The position numbers and the translations under genes are program-made. DNA of 64,000 nt from Candidatus Dechloromonas phosphorivorans (GTDB lineage: Bacteria > Pseudomonadota > Gammaproteobacteria > Burkholderiales > Rhodocyclaceae), in assembly GCA_016714975.1 (NCBI GenBank), contig JADKBR010000017.1, positions 496,001 through 560,000 of the forward strand. Reading direction: 5' to 3'. Below are positions 54,974-63,916 of this stretch, piece by piece (position 1 is the stretch's first letter; the number at the start of each line of letters is the position of its first letter). Below the pieces are notes generated by a model, which saw nothing but the letters and a program-made list of their open reading frames with translations, was not told the DNA's origin and searched no databases.

Positions 54974-55452
54974 GGCTACACATTTCGGTTGCCCGTCAGT
55001 TGCTCACCTTGTTCGACGATGAAAGGCGAGTTCTCCGCGAATACTGTATCTCGACAGGCAAGGCAGGTGTCGGCGAGGTCTTCGGCAGTTTTCAGACACC
55101 GCGCGGCCGACACCTGATCCGGGCGAAAATCGGCGCCGGCGCACCCGAGAACACGATCTTTGTGCGCCGCCGGCCAACCGGCGACCTATGGTCTGCCGAA
55201 TTCGGCCGCCTGCATCCCGGGCGCGACTGGATTCTCACCCGAATCCTTTGGCTTTCGGGCTGCGAGCCAGGCAGGAACCGGCTGGGCAAGGTTGATACCA
55301 TGCGGCGTTATGTCTATATTCACGGGGCACCTGAAAATGTCCAGATGGGGATGCCGGCGTCGCATGGCTGCATCCGCATGCGCAATGCCGACATTGTCGA
55401 CCTCTTTGAACGAGTGCCAGTCTATACCCCGGTCGACATCAGCGAAGATTGA
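54970..55452 (+). CDS. L,D-transpeptidase family protein without signal peptide
   Basis: 160 residues, one YkuD domain. N-terminal RLHISVARQLLTLFDDERRVLREYCISTGKAG (opening strand LHISVARQLLTLFD), a central TPRGRHLIRAKIG, and the catalytic HG...ASHGCIRMRNADIVDLF (YIHGAPENVQMGMPASHGC with nucleophile Cys about 135). No signal peptide or anchor is visible, unlike LdtA-F. It starts in the tadA stop. It could still act on muropeptides in the cytoplasm (cell-wall recycling) or be exported otherwise. Ends 31 bp into the convergent NRDE gene. Confidence 0.88.
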   Translation: MRLHISVARQLLTLFDDERRVLREYCISTGKAGVGEVFGSFQTPRGRHLIRAKIGAGAPENTIFVRRRPTGDLWSAEFGRLHPGRDWILTRILWLSGCEPGRNRLGKVDTMRRYVYIHGAPENVQMGMPASHGCIRMRNADIVDLFERVPVYTPVDISED

Positions 55453-56171
55453 ATCGGCTGTCCGTGGGGCCCGAAACTGTGTTCCTCGAAAGTTATGCTG
55501 CCGTCGGCGGCCTGCATGACCACCGTCGAGGCGCGTGTTCCATAGGTCTCGGAGCGTACGAAAATCGCCGACAGGCGCCGTTCCCAGTCGAGCGGGATTC
55601 CAGTAGCCGGCAACTCGGTGTCGGCGACAATCTCATCGTCAGCAAGAATATCGAACAGCTGCGCACGGTCCGGCAGGTTCCTCAGTGCCGCGGCAAAGCG
55701 CTGACGGGCGGTCAGCAGCTTCGGCCACGGACTGTCCAGCAGATGATTCGAGAGACCGTAGACGCCAGGCGGCAGTTCCAGCGGTGTCTCGCTGCGATTG
55801 CTGCAGTACCAGAGCGCCCTGCCATCGCTGAGCAGGAGATTGAAGCCGGAATAGGCGGCTCTGTCGATCTCGCCAATCGAGTCAGCGGCATTCTTGTGGC
55901 CGGCGAGAAAGGCCTGCGGCAGACGGCCCCGTGAATGCTGACCCTGGGCTGCGCCGGGTTCGCGTACATTGGTCACAGCAGCGAAGCGTCCGCTCCGGGT
56001 AGTGCCCAACCAGGTTCCGCCCGCTTCCAGATCGCGGCCGGCAAGGATCTCGGGTGCGTCAGTCCAGAAGTCGGCAAGAGCGGTCGGGCGCGCATAGAAC
56101 TCGTCGCGATTGGCGGCGACGACCAGCGGGTAATTCGCATGAACCCGCCAGCCGATTACGATCAGGCACAT
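55422..56171 (-). CDS. NRDE family protein (TANGO2-like)
   Basis: 249 residues. N-terminal MCLIVIGWRVHANYPLVVAA with the family signature AANRDEFYARPT, then GGTWLGTTRSGRFAAVTNVRE, YCSNRSETPLELPPGVYGLSNHLLDSPWPK, and ETYGTRASTVVMQAADG. N-terminal-nucleophile-like fold around Cys2, relative of eukaryotic TANGO2; suggested role in heme or lipid trafficking but not established in bacteria. Follows ygfZ by 12 bp. Confidence 0.9.
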   Translation of the reverse strand: MCLIVIGWRVHANYPLVVAANRDEFYARPTALADFWTDAPEILAGRDLEAGGTWLGTTRSGRFAAVTNVREPGAAQGQHSRGRLPQAFLAGHKNAADSIGEIDRAAYSGFNLLLSDGRALWYCSNRSETPLELPPGVYGLSNHLLDSPWPKLLTARQRFAAALRNLPDRAQLFDILADDEIVADTELPATGIPLDWERRLSAIFVRSETYGTRASTVVMQAADGSITFEEHSFGPHGQPIQSSLMSTGV

Positions 56172-56183
56172 TTTTCCCGGTAT

Positions 56184-57200
56184 TCAGGGGTTGACCGCAA
56201 CAGCCTCGATTTTCGGACCTTCGTGCGATCCAAGGCGCAGGTTGCCAGCAGCGCTGGACTGAACGACCGCCAGTGCCTCGAAGCCGCCGGCGGGCGAGGG
56301 CGCGCTGCTGACAATTTTGCCGCATGCCTGGTCCGGGTTGTCCGGAGAGTGAAGATCGGCGCCCGCTGCGAGGGGCTGATCGCAGCTGATGCGGTACAGG
56401 TGGCGCTTGACCTTGCCGAGATACTGCGTGCGGGCGACGACTTCCTGCCCCGGATAACAGCCTTTGTGAAAACTGACGCCTCCCAGCCTTTCGAAGTCGG
56501 CCATCTGCGGCACGAACTCTTCTTTCGTTACTGCTGAAATCAGCGGGAAACCGGCCTGAACATCAAGCCAGCGCCAAGCCGGCAGGCCGGCCGGTCGCGC
56601 CTTGAGAGTGAGCTTGGTCCACACTTCCACAACCCCCTCCGGCTGAACGACAGCAATATACCTGTTCGCTTCCAGCGCAATTACGCTGGCCTTCTCGCCA
56701 ATCGCCCGAGTCATTGGGACGACCGGGCAGGGCAGGCCGGCCTCTTCAAGCGCCTCGCTTGCGTGCGGGCCGGCAAGGCCGAGCAGCAGGCGATTCCCGG
56801 TCAGCGCCGCCAACTCGACCTTTGAGCGCAGCACGAACATCTGCAAACGCCTCAGAGAATCCGCTTCGAGGTCACCCGACACGATCAGCCGGAACGCATT
56901 GGCCTCCCGCCAGACCAGGAAGCTTGCCTGCATGCGCCCCTTGGCCGTGCACCAGGCCGAATGCTGAACCTGATCGGCGCCAAGGTGATTGATGTCACTG
57001 GTGAATTGGTTTTGCAGGAAGGTCTTGGCATCGTCCCCAGAGGCCGCGATCAAGCCAAGGTGGGTCAGCGGCACCAGGATGGTCTGACTGCGGGCTGCCT
57101 GAAGTTCACCAGCGGCATCGCCGAAGTTGACAATTTCGTCGGATCCGGAAACGAAGACGGCATCGGCGGATTGCAGAAAGCTGCACCAGTTTGGGTTCAT
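56184..57200 (-). CDS. ygfZ: Folate-binding protein YgfZ
   Basis: 338 residues from ATG 57200. Tetrahydrofolate-binding GcvT-like fold: LTHLGLIAASGDDAKTFLQNQFTSDI, WCTAKGRMQASFLVW, and the diagnostic KGCYPGQEVVARTQYLGKVKR (about 230-250). YgfZ assists repair or assembly of certain iron-sulfur clusters, notably for radical-SAM enzymes such as MiaB (RimO is also in this window). First gene of a leftward pair with NRDE. Confidence 0.93.
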   Translation of the reverse strand: MNPNWCSFLQSADAVFVSGSDEIVNFGDAAGELQAARSQTILVPLTHLGLIAASGDDAKTFLQNQFTSDINHLGADQVQHSAWCTAKGRMQASFLVWREANAFRLIVSGDLEADSLRRLQMFVLRSKVELAALTGNRLLLGLAGPHASEALEEAGLPCPVVPMTRAIGEKASVIALEANRYIAVVQPEGVVEVWTKLTLKARPAGLPAWRWLDVQAGFPLISAVTKEEFVPQMADFERLGGVSFHKGCYPGQEVVARTQYLGKVKRHLYRISCDQPLAAGADLHSPDNPDQACGKIVSSAPSPAGGFEALAVVQSSAAGNLRLGSHEGPKIEAVAVNP

Positions 57201-57291
57201 GAAGGCTCCTGTTGAGTTTGCGATATTATAGCGGCCGTTCGATTGTGCTCGTTTCTCTTGGGCATGACCCGGTTGCAGCCCGCGAGTTCCC

Positions 57292-58287
57292 GTGCGTTTA
57301 TTCCTCAAGTTTTCCCTGCTCCTCTGCATTCTGCTGGCAGCCGTGATCGCGGGTGCCGTCTGGTGGGCCAACGCACCAATTCAGTTGCGCGAATCCACTG
57401 TGGATTTCCGTATCGCTTCCGGCAGCAGCTTGAGGTCCGCCGCCAGTCAGATGCGGGAAGCCGGCATTGGCGTCAATCCCGATCTGCTCGCGCTCCTGGC
57501 GCGCTGGCGCGGCGTTGCCACTGCCATCAAGGCGGGCAGCTATGCGGTGAGCCGGGGCATTACTCCCGAGCAACTGCTGGGCAAGCTGGCGCGCGGCGAC
57601 ATGACGCAAGGCGAATCGACTCTCGTCGATGGCTGGACTTTCGCCCAATGGCGAGTCCGCCTCGACCAGCACCCGGATCTCAAGCATGAAACGCGGGACC
57701 TCCCGGAGGCCGAAATAGCCTCCCGGCTGGGCATCGAAGGCGGCCGGATCGACGGTTGGCTGTATCCCGATACCTATCTGTTCGACAAACAATCGAGCGA
57801 CCTGGAACTCTTCGCGCGTGCCCACCGGGCGATGCGCAAGAGGCTCGACGATGCCTGGCGCGAGCGGGATTCCGGCCTGCCCTACGGGTATCCCTACGAG
57901 GCACTGATCATGGCTTCGATTGTCGAAAAGGAGACCGGTCGCGCCGATGATCGCGCATTGGTGGCAGCGGTTTTCGTCAATCGCCTGAGCAAGGGCATGC
58001 TGCTGCAGACCGACCCGACGGTGATCTATGGGCTGGGCGACAAGTTCGACGGCAATCTGCGCAAACGCGACCTGCAAACGGACACACCGTACAATACCTA
58101 CACCCGTGCCGGCTTGCCGCCGACGCCCATTGCCATGCCTGGTGTGGCGGCGATCCAGGCGGCCCTGCACCCGGCGGACAGCGATGTACTGTACTTTGTT
58201 TCGCGTGGCGATGGCAGCAGCCAGTTTTCAAGAACGCTGGATGAACACAACAAGGCAGTGAGCAAATACCAGAGAGGCGGCAAGTGA
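57292..58287 (+). CDS. mltG: Endolytic murein transglycosylase MltG
   Basis: 331 residues from GTG 57292. N-terminal membrane anchor (FLKFSLLLCILLAAVIAGAVWW), a LysM-like part (IASGSSLRSAASQMREAGI), DGWLYPDTYLF, and the catalytic Glu in MASIVEKETG, then VFVNRLSKGMLLQTDPTVIYGLG and NTYTRAGLPPTPIAMPG. It cleaves nascent glycan strands at the inner membrane. Stop overlaps the tmk GTG (GTGA). Confidence 0.95.
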   Translation: MRLFLKFSLLLCILLAAVIAGAVWWANAPIQLRESTVDFRIASGSSLRSAASQMREAGIGVNPDLLALLARWRGVATAIKAGSYAVSRGITPEQLLGKLARGDMTQGESTLVDGWTFAQWRVRLDQHPDLKHETRDLPEAEIASRLGIEGGRIDGWLYPDTYLFDKQSSDLELFARAHRAMRKRLDDAWRERDSGLPYGYPYEALIMASIVEKETGRADDRALVAAVFVNRLSKGMLLQTDPTVIYGLGDKFDGNLRKRDLQTDTPYNTYTRAGLPPTPIAMPGVAAIQAALHPADSDVLYFVSRGDGSSQFSRTLDEHNKAVSKYQRGGK

Positions 58288-58898
58288 GAGGAAAATTCAT
58301 TACGTTCGAAGGCATCGACGGCGCGGGCAAGAGCAGTCATGTCGAATGGCTGGCTGAGCTACTGAGACAGAAGGGGCTGACAGTTCATGTCACGCGCGAG
58401 CCGGGCGGTACGGAACTGGGCGAAAAGTTGCGGGAGTTGCTTCTCCACAGCTCGATGGACCTGGAAACCGAGACCCTGTTGATGTTTGCGGCGCGGCGCG
58501 AACATCTGGCCAAGCTGATCGAGCCGGCGCTTGCCGCTGGCGAGTGGGTAATCTGCGATCGCTTCAGTGACGCTACGTACGCTTACCAGGGAGGGGGGCG
58601 CGGTCTCGAGCGCAGCAAGTTGCAGCAACTCGAACAATGGGTTCATGGCCATTTGCAGCCCGATCTGACCCTGTTGTTCGATCTGCCGCTCGATGTTGCC
58701 CGCGAGCGCATTGCGCTTGCCAGCCGGGTGCTGGATCGTTTCGAACAGGAACGCGCCGACTTTCATGAGCGGGTGCGCCAGGCTTACCTCGAACGCTGGC
58801 ACGCGTCTCCCGGGCGAATTCGCGTCATCGATGCCCAGGGAAGTATCGATGAAATTCGCAAATCACTTGAGATAATTGCCGCAACTATCTATTTATGA
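58284..58898 (+). CDS. tmk: Thymidylate kinase
   Basis: 204 residues from GTG 58284. P-loop FEGIDGAGKSSHVEWL, DRFSDATYAYQGGGRG, LTLLFDLPLDVAR and lid loop DRFEQERADFHERVRQAYL. Phosphorylates dTMP to dTDP. Between mltG and holB with overlaps on both sides, the conserved mltG-tmk-holB order. Confidence 0.96.
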   Translation: MRGKFITFEGIDGAGKSSHVEWLAELLRQKGLTVHVTREPGGTELGEKLRELLLHSSMDLETETLLMFAARREHLAKLIEPALAAGEWVICDRFSDATYAYQGGGRGLERSKLQQLEQWVHGHLQPDLTLLFDLPLDVARERIALASRVLDRFEQERADFHERVRQAYLERWHASPGRIRVIDAQGSIDEIRKSLEIIAATIYL

Positions 58899-59917
58899 AC
58901 GTAATAGAGCTACACGCTGACACTTGGGCCAACCTTCAGTCCCAGCGCGAGAGGCTGCCCCACGCCCTGTTACTTGTCGGGCAGCGGGGGCTTGGAAAGT
59001 TTGCGCTGGCGCAGGTGTTTGCCAACAGCCTGCTCTGCGAGCAGCCGCTGGAAGGTGCATTTCCCTGCGGCAGATGCCTTGCCTGCAATTGGTTCGAGCA
59101 GGGAAACCACCCGGACTTCAGACTCCTGCAACCGCAGGTGATGGTTGAAGAAGCGGAGGAGGAAGGGGGCAGGAAGAGGGCTAGTCAACAGATAACGATT
59201 GATCAGGTCCGCGCCCTCGATGACTTCTTCAACGTCGGGGCGCATCGCGCAGGTTTGAAGGTCATTGTTGTCAATCCTGCTGACGCGTTGAACAGAAGCG
59301 CCGCCAATTCACTTCTCAAGACGCTTGAGGAACCAGCGCCAAGTACCCTGTTTTTAATGGTTTCAAGTGAACCATCGCGCCTGTTGCCGACGATTCGCAG
59401 TCGCTGTCAGCTGGTTCCCGTCAGCACGCCATTGACCGTTGTTGCGGTAGCTGCATTGGTTTCGAAAGGCGTCGAACAGCCCGCACGCTGGCTCGCTCTG
59501 GCCGGTGGCTCACCAGGCTTGGCCATCGAACTGGCGGCAGCGGCTGGCGAAGGTGGCTGGCTGGATCTTCTGACCCGACGTCTTGGCGCAAAGGATGGGT
59601 TGGACCCGATCAGCCTGGCTGCGGAACTTGAGAAAGTGATCAAGGAGAGCAAGGGCAAGCTTTCCTTGCGGTCGGTGGTCGAGGCGATGCAGAAGTGGCT
59701 TGTCGATCTCACACTGGCCAGCAATGGACTTCCCATCCGATATTTTCTCTCACAACAGGCCACAATTTCAGGGCTGGCTGATATCATTCCTCCCGCATGC
59801 CTTGTGCGCTTCTACCGGCGTCTTTTGACGCACCGTCGCGAGGTCGAGCAACCGCTTAACGCTCGGCTGTTTCTGGAGGGATTGTTCATGGACTATCGAC
59901 GTCTGCTGAGACACTGA
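58895..59917 (+). CDS. holB: DNA polymerase III subunit delta'
   Basis: 340 residues; ATG overlaps the tmk stop (ATGA). AAA+ clamp-loader subunit: LPHALLLVGQRGLGKFALAQ (Walker-A relict), zinc cluster FPCGRCLACNWFEQGNHPDF, ITIDQVRALDDFF, NSLLKTLEEPAPSTLFLMVS, and LLPTIRSRCQLV (SRC motif, as in delta'). Loads the beta clamp in the replisome. Confidence 0.94.
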   Translation: MNVIELHADTWANLQSQRERLPHALLLVGQRGLGKFALAQVFANSLLCEQPLEGAFPCGRCLACNWFEQGNHPDFRLLQPQVMVEEAEEEGGRKRASQQITIDQVRALDDFFNVGAHRAGLKVIVVNPADALNRSAANSLLKTLEEPAPSTLFLMVSSEPSRLLPTIRSRCQLVPVSTPLTVVAVAALVSKGVEQPARWLALAGGSPGLAIELAAAAGEGGWLDLLTRRLGAKDGLDPISLAAELEKVIKESKGKLSLRSVVEAMQKWLVDLTLASNGLPIRYFLSQQATISGLADIIPPACLVRFYRRLLTHRREVEQPLNARLFLEGLFMDYRRLLRH

Positions 59918-59923
59918 CCAACG

Positions 59924-60289
59924 ATGAGTGCTCCCAAACCGGGTCCACCGCAACGGCCCAGTGTCCTCTCGCTTAACATCAGTTCAAAATCTGCGCTCTA
60001 CGCGGCTTTTATGCCGCACTTGCGCAACGGCGGGATATTTATCCCGACCACGCGAAATTACAATATTGGCGACGAGGTCTTCATGCTGCTGTCGCTGATG
60101 GATGATCCCGCCAAGTTGCCGATTGCCGGCACAGTGGTCTGGATTACCCCAGCCGGAGCCCAAAACGGGCGCGCCCAAGGAATCGGTGTGCACTTCAACG
60201 CTGACGAGAGCGGTCAGGAAGCCAGGCGCAAGATCGAAGGCCTGCTGGGCGGCGTTCTGCTGTCGACACGTCCAACACACACGCTCTGA
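59924..60289 (+). CDS. pilZ: PilZ domain protein (type IV pilus assembly PilZ)
   Basis: 121 residues. PilZ fold: LSLNISSKSALYAAFMPHLRNGGIFIPT, DEVFMLLSLMDDP, GTVVWITPAGAQNGRAQGIGVHF. The c-di-GMP-binding RxxxR and D/NxSxxG residues are not visible, as in the classical non-binding PilZ of type IV pilus biogenesis. The holB-pilZ-tatD order supports that identity. Confidence 0.9.
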   Translation: MSAPKPGPPQRPSVLSLNISSKSALYAAFMPHLRNGGIFIPTTRNYNIGDEVFMLLSLMDDPAKLPIAGTVVWITPAGAQNGRAQGIGVHFNADESGQEARRKIEGLLGGVLLSTRPTHTL

Positions 60290-60297
60290 TCCAGAGG

Positions 60298-61080
60298 ATG
60301 CTGGTCGACTCGCACTGTCATCTTGACTTTCCGGAACTTGCGCGGCGACTGCCCGAAATCCTTGAGCGCATGCAGCAGAACGACGTCGGCTGTGCAGTGT
60401 GTATTGGCGTCAATCTGGAAGACCTCCCGGGTGTCCTCGCGCTGGCTGAAGCCCACGCCAACCTCTACGCCACGGTCGGTGTCCATCCCGAGTATGCCGA
60501 TGCCGATGAGCCAAATGAACAGAAACTGCTTGAACTTGCCGGTCACCCGAAGGTGATCGCCATCGGTGAAACCGGACTTGACTACCACTGGCAGAAAGAC
60601 CGCCCGGAATGGCAGCGTGATCGCTTCCGCTGCCACATCCGCGCGGCAATCTTGGCGGGCAAGCCCTTGGTGGTGCACATGCGCGATGCTGCGAATGACA
60701 CCTTGAGAATTCTTCACGAGGAGGGAGCCCAAGCCATCGGTGGTGTCATGCACTGCTTCACCGAAACCTGGGAAGTCGCTCGCCGGGCGCTCGATCTTGG
60801 CTTCCACATCTCGTTTTCAGGCATCGTCACCTTCAAGAATGCGCTTGCAATCAAGGAGGTGGCACAGAAGGCGCCACTTGACCGCATTCTGGTCGAAACC
60901 GATGCGCCTTACCTTGCTCCAGCGCCCTATCGTGGCAAGGCGAATGAACCGGCCTACGTACGCTATGTTGCGGAAGAGCTTGCACGCTTGCGCAGGCTGT
61001 CGCCGGAACAGGTTGCCGAGGCCACTACCGCCAATTTTTTCAATCTTTTCAAACACGCCCTTCGGCCCATACATCCATGA
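60298..61080 (+). CDS. tatD: TatD family metal-dependent hydrolase
   Basis: 260 residues. Metal-ligand motifs of the TatD/YcfH barrel: VDSHCHLDF, IAIGETGLDYHW, PLVVHMRDA, GGVMHCFTET and LVETDAPYLAPAP. Likely a 3'-5' DNA exonuclease or D-aminoacyl-tRNA-type hydrolase; YcfH is the closest type by operon. Stop overlaps the ankyrin gene (ATGA). Confidence 0.92.
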   Translation: MLVDSHCHLDFPELARRLPEILERMQQNDVGCAVCIGVNLEDLPGVLALAEAHANLYATVGVHPEYADADEPNEQKLLELAGHPKVIAIGETGLDYHWQKDRPEWQRDRFRCHIRAAILAGKPLVVHMRDAANDTLRILHEEGAQAIGGVMHCFTETWEVARRALDLGFHISFSGIVTFKNALAIKEVAQKAPLDRILVETDAPYLAPAPYRGKANEPAYVRYVAEELARLRRLSPEQVAEATTANFFNLFKHALRPIHP

Positions 61081-61736
61081 AAAATACCCTTCTCGCCATT
61101 CTCGTGGCCGCAGCCTTGCCTCTGACAGCCTCAGCCGCCACCTATGACGACCTGATCAATTCGGCAAAACTCGGTGATACCCGCGACATCTCCCGGATGA
61201 TCCAGCGCGGCGCTTCAGTTGATACGACCGACAAGGAAGGCAATACGCTGCTGATTCTGGCCGCCCGCGATGGCCATGCGGACCTCGTTGAATACCTGAT
61301 CAAGCAGCGCGCCAATGTCAATGCCCGCAATGCTGCCGGCGATACGGCATTGCGCCTCGCCGCATTTCGCGGGCATCTGAAAGCTGCCGAACTGCTGATT
61401 GCCGGTGGGGCTGAGGTGAACATGTCCGGCTGGACGCCACTCGCGTATGCGGCATTCAACGGGCATACAGACATCGCCAAGCTTCTGGTCAAATCCGGGG
61501 CGGACGTGAATGCAAGCAGCGAGAACGGCAGCACCGCCCTGATCGTCGCAGCCAGGGGTGGCTTCATCGAGATCGTTCGCCTGCTGCTGGCCAATCGGGC
61601 CGACCCCAACAAGCGCCTTGAGAGCGGCGAGACGGCCCTTGATATCGCATTGAGGAACCAGAATACCGATATCGGTGACCTGCTTCTTCGCGCGGGCGGC
61701 AAATCGGGCAAGACAGTCACCATCGAGATGAGGTAG
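61077..61736 (+). CDS. Secreted ankyrin-repeat protein
   Basis: 219 residues. Signal peptide MKNTLLAILVAAALPLTASA, then about five ankyrin repeats (DKEGNTLLILAARDGHADLV, AAGDTALRLAAFRGHLKAA, GWTPLAYAAFNGHTDIAK, NGSTALIVAARGGFIEIV, SGETALDIALRNQNTD). Periplasmic protein-binding module, partner unknown. Last gene of the mltG-to-tatD series. Confidence 0.92.
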   Translation: MKNTLLAILVAAALPLTASAATYDDLINSAKLGDTRDISRMIQRGASVDTTDKEGNTLLILAARDGHADLVEYLIKQRANVNARNAAGDTALRLAAFRGHLKAAELLIAGGAEVNMSGWTPLAYAAFNGHTDIAKLLVKSGADVNASSENGSTALIVAARGGFIEIVRLLLANRADPNKRLESGETALDIALRNQNTDIGDLLLRAGGKSGKTVTIEMR

Positions 61737-61822
61737 TCGCCTCACGAGCGGCGGCGACGCTCTTGCAGCGCCAGCCTCCTTGGCAAATGCGCTCGATCTG
61801 AGCCGAATTCCTCGATGACAGC

Positions 61823-62995
61823 TCAGAGTTGGCTTGCCGCGATGGTGGGCGACCCAGGCGCCTCCGGCCCGCCTTTGATCCAGGGCACACTTTCTACGCA
61901 GTTGCGTCCATTCAGCTTCGCGCGGTAGACACCCGAGTCTGCCGCTTTCATAAGGTCTTCCGGCGTGTCCATATCATCGGTACGCTCGGCTAACCCCACG
62001 CTGATACTTCCGCGCCATTCGCCGCCGCCTGCCGGAATGCGCAGCAAGGCTATCCCTCGCCGAATCTTTTCGGCCATCTTCATCGCGCCGTCAAGCGACG
62101 TATGGCCACAGATGATCAGGAACTCATCGCCTCCCAACCGGCAAACAATGTCATCCGCGCGTGCCAAGCGCTTCAACTGACTCGACAATTGCCGCAGCAC
62201 TTCGTCACCGGCGGCGTGCCCGTAGGCATCGTTGATCTGCTTGAAACCATCGGCATCGATCAGCATGCAGGACAGAGGCGTACTGTACCGGACCGATGCC
62301 GCCCACTCACGGACGAAGCTCTGCAAGGCATAGCGGCGATTCGGCAGCCCCGTGAGAACATCGGTCATGGCCATTGTTTCCAGCTGCTGATTGGCTTCCA
62401 AGAGTTCCCGGGTGCGATCTGCTACCTTGGTCTCCAGGGTCTGGTTCAATTGGAATAGCTCACGATTTCGTTCCGATACCTGCTGGAACAAACCGTTGAG
62501 AGCATTCAACAGTGTTCCGGTCGCCCCATCCTTGACGATCTTTTCGGTCACATAGGCATCGGCCGCCTTCTGGCCGGCCTGAACCGCGGCGATTTGCTTC
62601 GCCATGAATTGATCCATGCCGAGAATGTGATAGGCCAGCCAGTGAGTGAGAAATTTCAGAAGAAACGTCGCTGCGTCCGGGTTGCCGGATGAGATGCCGG
62701 AGTGCATCTGCGTCACTTCGGCCAGGAAGGTCGCGTGCGCCCGGCTGTGTTGCTGGATATGGCGCGGGTCGAGGCCTGCGCGAGACATCGACGATTCTTC
62801 TTCAGCGAAATGATACCGGGCGTAGGCAGCCAGTTTCTGGAACACCGCCTCAAGGTTATCGTTGTCAATTTCCGTGCCCACGCTCCGGGTCAGCAGATCG
62901 CCGAAATCATTGATCAAATCGATCAGCTGGTGGTGCTGCGCATCAACTTCGGTCAAGCCGGTGACAAAGCATTTGTCCCATCGGAATGATTCCAT
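61823..62995 (-). CDS. Hemerythrin-GGDEF diguanylate cyclase
   Basis: 390 residues. An N-terminal bacteriohemerythrin (about 1-135) keeps the di-iron ligands: HH in VDAQHHQLI, HFAEEE (HxxxE), HSRAHATFL (HxxxH), and HILGMD (HxxxxD). A helical linker with ELFQLNQTLETKVADRTREL follows, then a GGDEF domain (about 210-370) with intact LGGDEF (288-292) and RxxD inhibitory site RADD. Oxygen or redox state at the di-iron site should tune c-di-GMP synthesis. The gene downstream of it on this strand is outside any operon. Confidence 0.93.
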   Translation of the reverse strand: MESFRWDKCFVTGLTEVDAQHHQLIDLINDFGDLLTRSVGTEIDNDNLEAVFQKLAAYARYHFAEEESSMSRAGLDPRHIQQHSRAHATFLAEVTQMHSGISSGNPDAATFLLKFLTHWLAYHILGMDQFMAKQIAAVQAGQKAADAYVTEKIVKDGATGTLLNALNGLFQQVSERNRELFQLNQTLETKVADRTRELLEANQQLETMAMTDVLTGLPNRRYALQSFVREWAASVRYSTPLSCMLIDADGFKQINDAYGHAAGDEVLRQLSSQLKRLARADDIVCRLGGDEFLIICGHTSLDGAMKMAEKIRRGIALLRIPAGGGEWRGSISVGLAERTDDMDTPEDLMKAADSGVYRAKLNGRNCVESVPWIKGGPEAPGSPTIAASQL

Positions 62996-63128
62996 TGTGC
63001 GTATCTCCTTCGTCTCTGCTCGCTGACGCCAACTGCCTGATTCTTGGGATCAGTGGGCGGGAGCGGGTCGGCAACCCTGCAGTGGAGCCCGCAGTTTGAG
63101 CGTCCCGCTTGTCAGGTGTTCGTTGTCC

Positions 63129-63593
63129 TTACCGGCATAGATCATGTGATCCAGGTCCCTTCATATTCTGCAAGTGAAGCGACTTCAGGCGCATGTCTTC
63201 CTTAAGGATGTGATCGAGCAGCCAGTGACGCAGCAGGGCGATGAGGGCAGCTTTTGCCTCTGGCGGAATCATCGTGGCTTCCCCCCTGGCTTGCGCTGCG
63301 CGAAGTTGTCTGACTGGCGCGGCAGCAGCGTCCAACTGAGCGATCAGCTGTCTATGCGCATTCTTGTGGTGATCGAATTTCACATACCGAAGGTTGATCA
63401 TGATCGACTCCTCGCGGAAAAAATGTTCCTGCGTATAGGTTGCAAGTCCATCAATTGCCACGAGGGCCTCTGCTACCGGGTTGTCCCCAGACAAGGCCAC
63501 TTCAACCTCATTGATCAACGCAAACAGTTTCTTGTGATCGTTGTCGATCATCTCATTGCCAACGCCAAGTGCGTTACGCCATTGCAGAGCCAT
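63129..63593 (-). CDS. Bacteriohemerythrin
   Basis: 154 residues, single domain. Ligands: His in IDNDHKKLFALI, HFFREE (HxxxE), HHKNAHRQL (HxxxH) and DHILKEDMRL (HxxxxD). It binds oxygen at a di-iron site; likely oxygen storage or sensing in microaerobic cells. A Met/His/Lys-rich tail follows the domain. It begins inside the 3' end of the toxin gene. Confidence 0.9.
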   Translation of the reverse strand: MALQWRNALGVGNEMIDNDHKKLFALINEVEVALSGDNPVAEALVAIDGLATYTQEHFFREESIMINLRYVKFDHHKNAHRQLIAQLDAAAAPVRQLRAAQARGEATMIPPEAKAALIALLRHWLLDHILKEDMRLKSLHLQNMKGPGSHDLCR

Positions 63594-63916
63594 GACTCAC
63601 CTCCCGAAAACCGCCTTCTGTGCGTATCGTGCCATGGGTTTGGCGATATTGCTCATAGCGCGACCACATCCTGAGTGCCTTGATGAGCTGTTTGTTCCAC
63701 GAGGACTTGATAGACCACACGCCGATGAATATTGGCACGCCGCGAATACGCTCGGGCCAAATCCCCAACCGGTGTTTCGTAAGCGGGCGGATTCTGGAAA
63801 AGATCTGCGCTCAGGGTTGCCAGCAATGATTCGGTTTTTTCCTTCAATCCGCAAGCCGCCAGCTTCTGAGCGCCCGCTTGCCAATGTTTCGCGTAGACCA
63901 GTTGCTCACTCAACAA
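63574..63916 (-). pseudogene. Txe/YoeB-family mRNA interferase toxin, frameshifted
   Basis: From TTG 63916 (overlapping the antitoxin stop): MLSEQLVYAKHWQAGAQKLA, then the YoeB core NPPAYETPVGDLARAYSRRANIHRRVVYQVL, with the conserved GDL...YSRRxNxxHRxVYxV. After VEQ one extra A in CAAACAG shifts the frame; the family end LIKALRMWSRYE follows in the next frame and continues to a stop at 63574. YoeB toxins are ribosome-dependent RNases. If the shift is genuine, the toxin is inactivated; if an error, it is intact. Confidence 0.75.
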
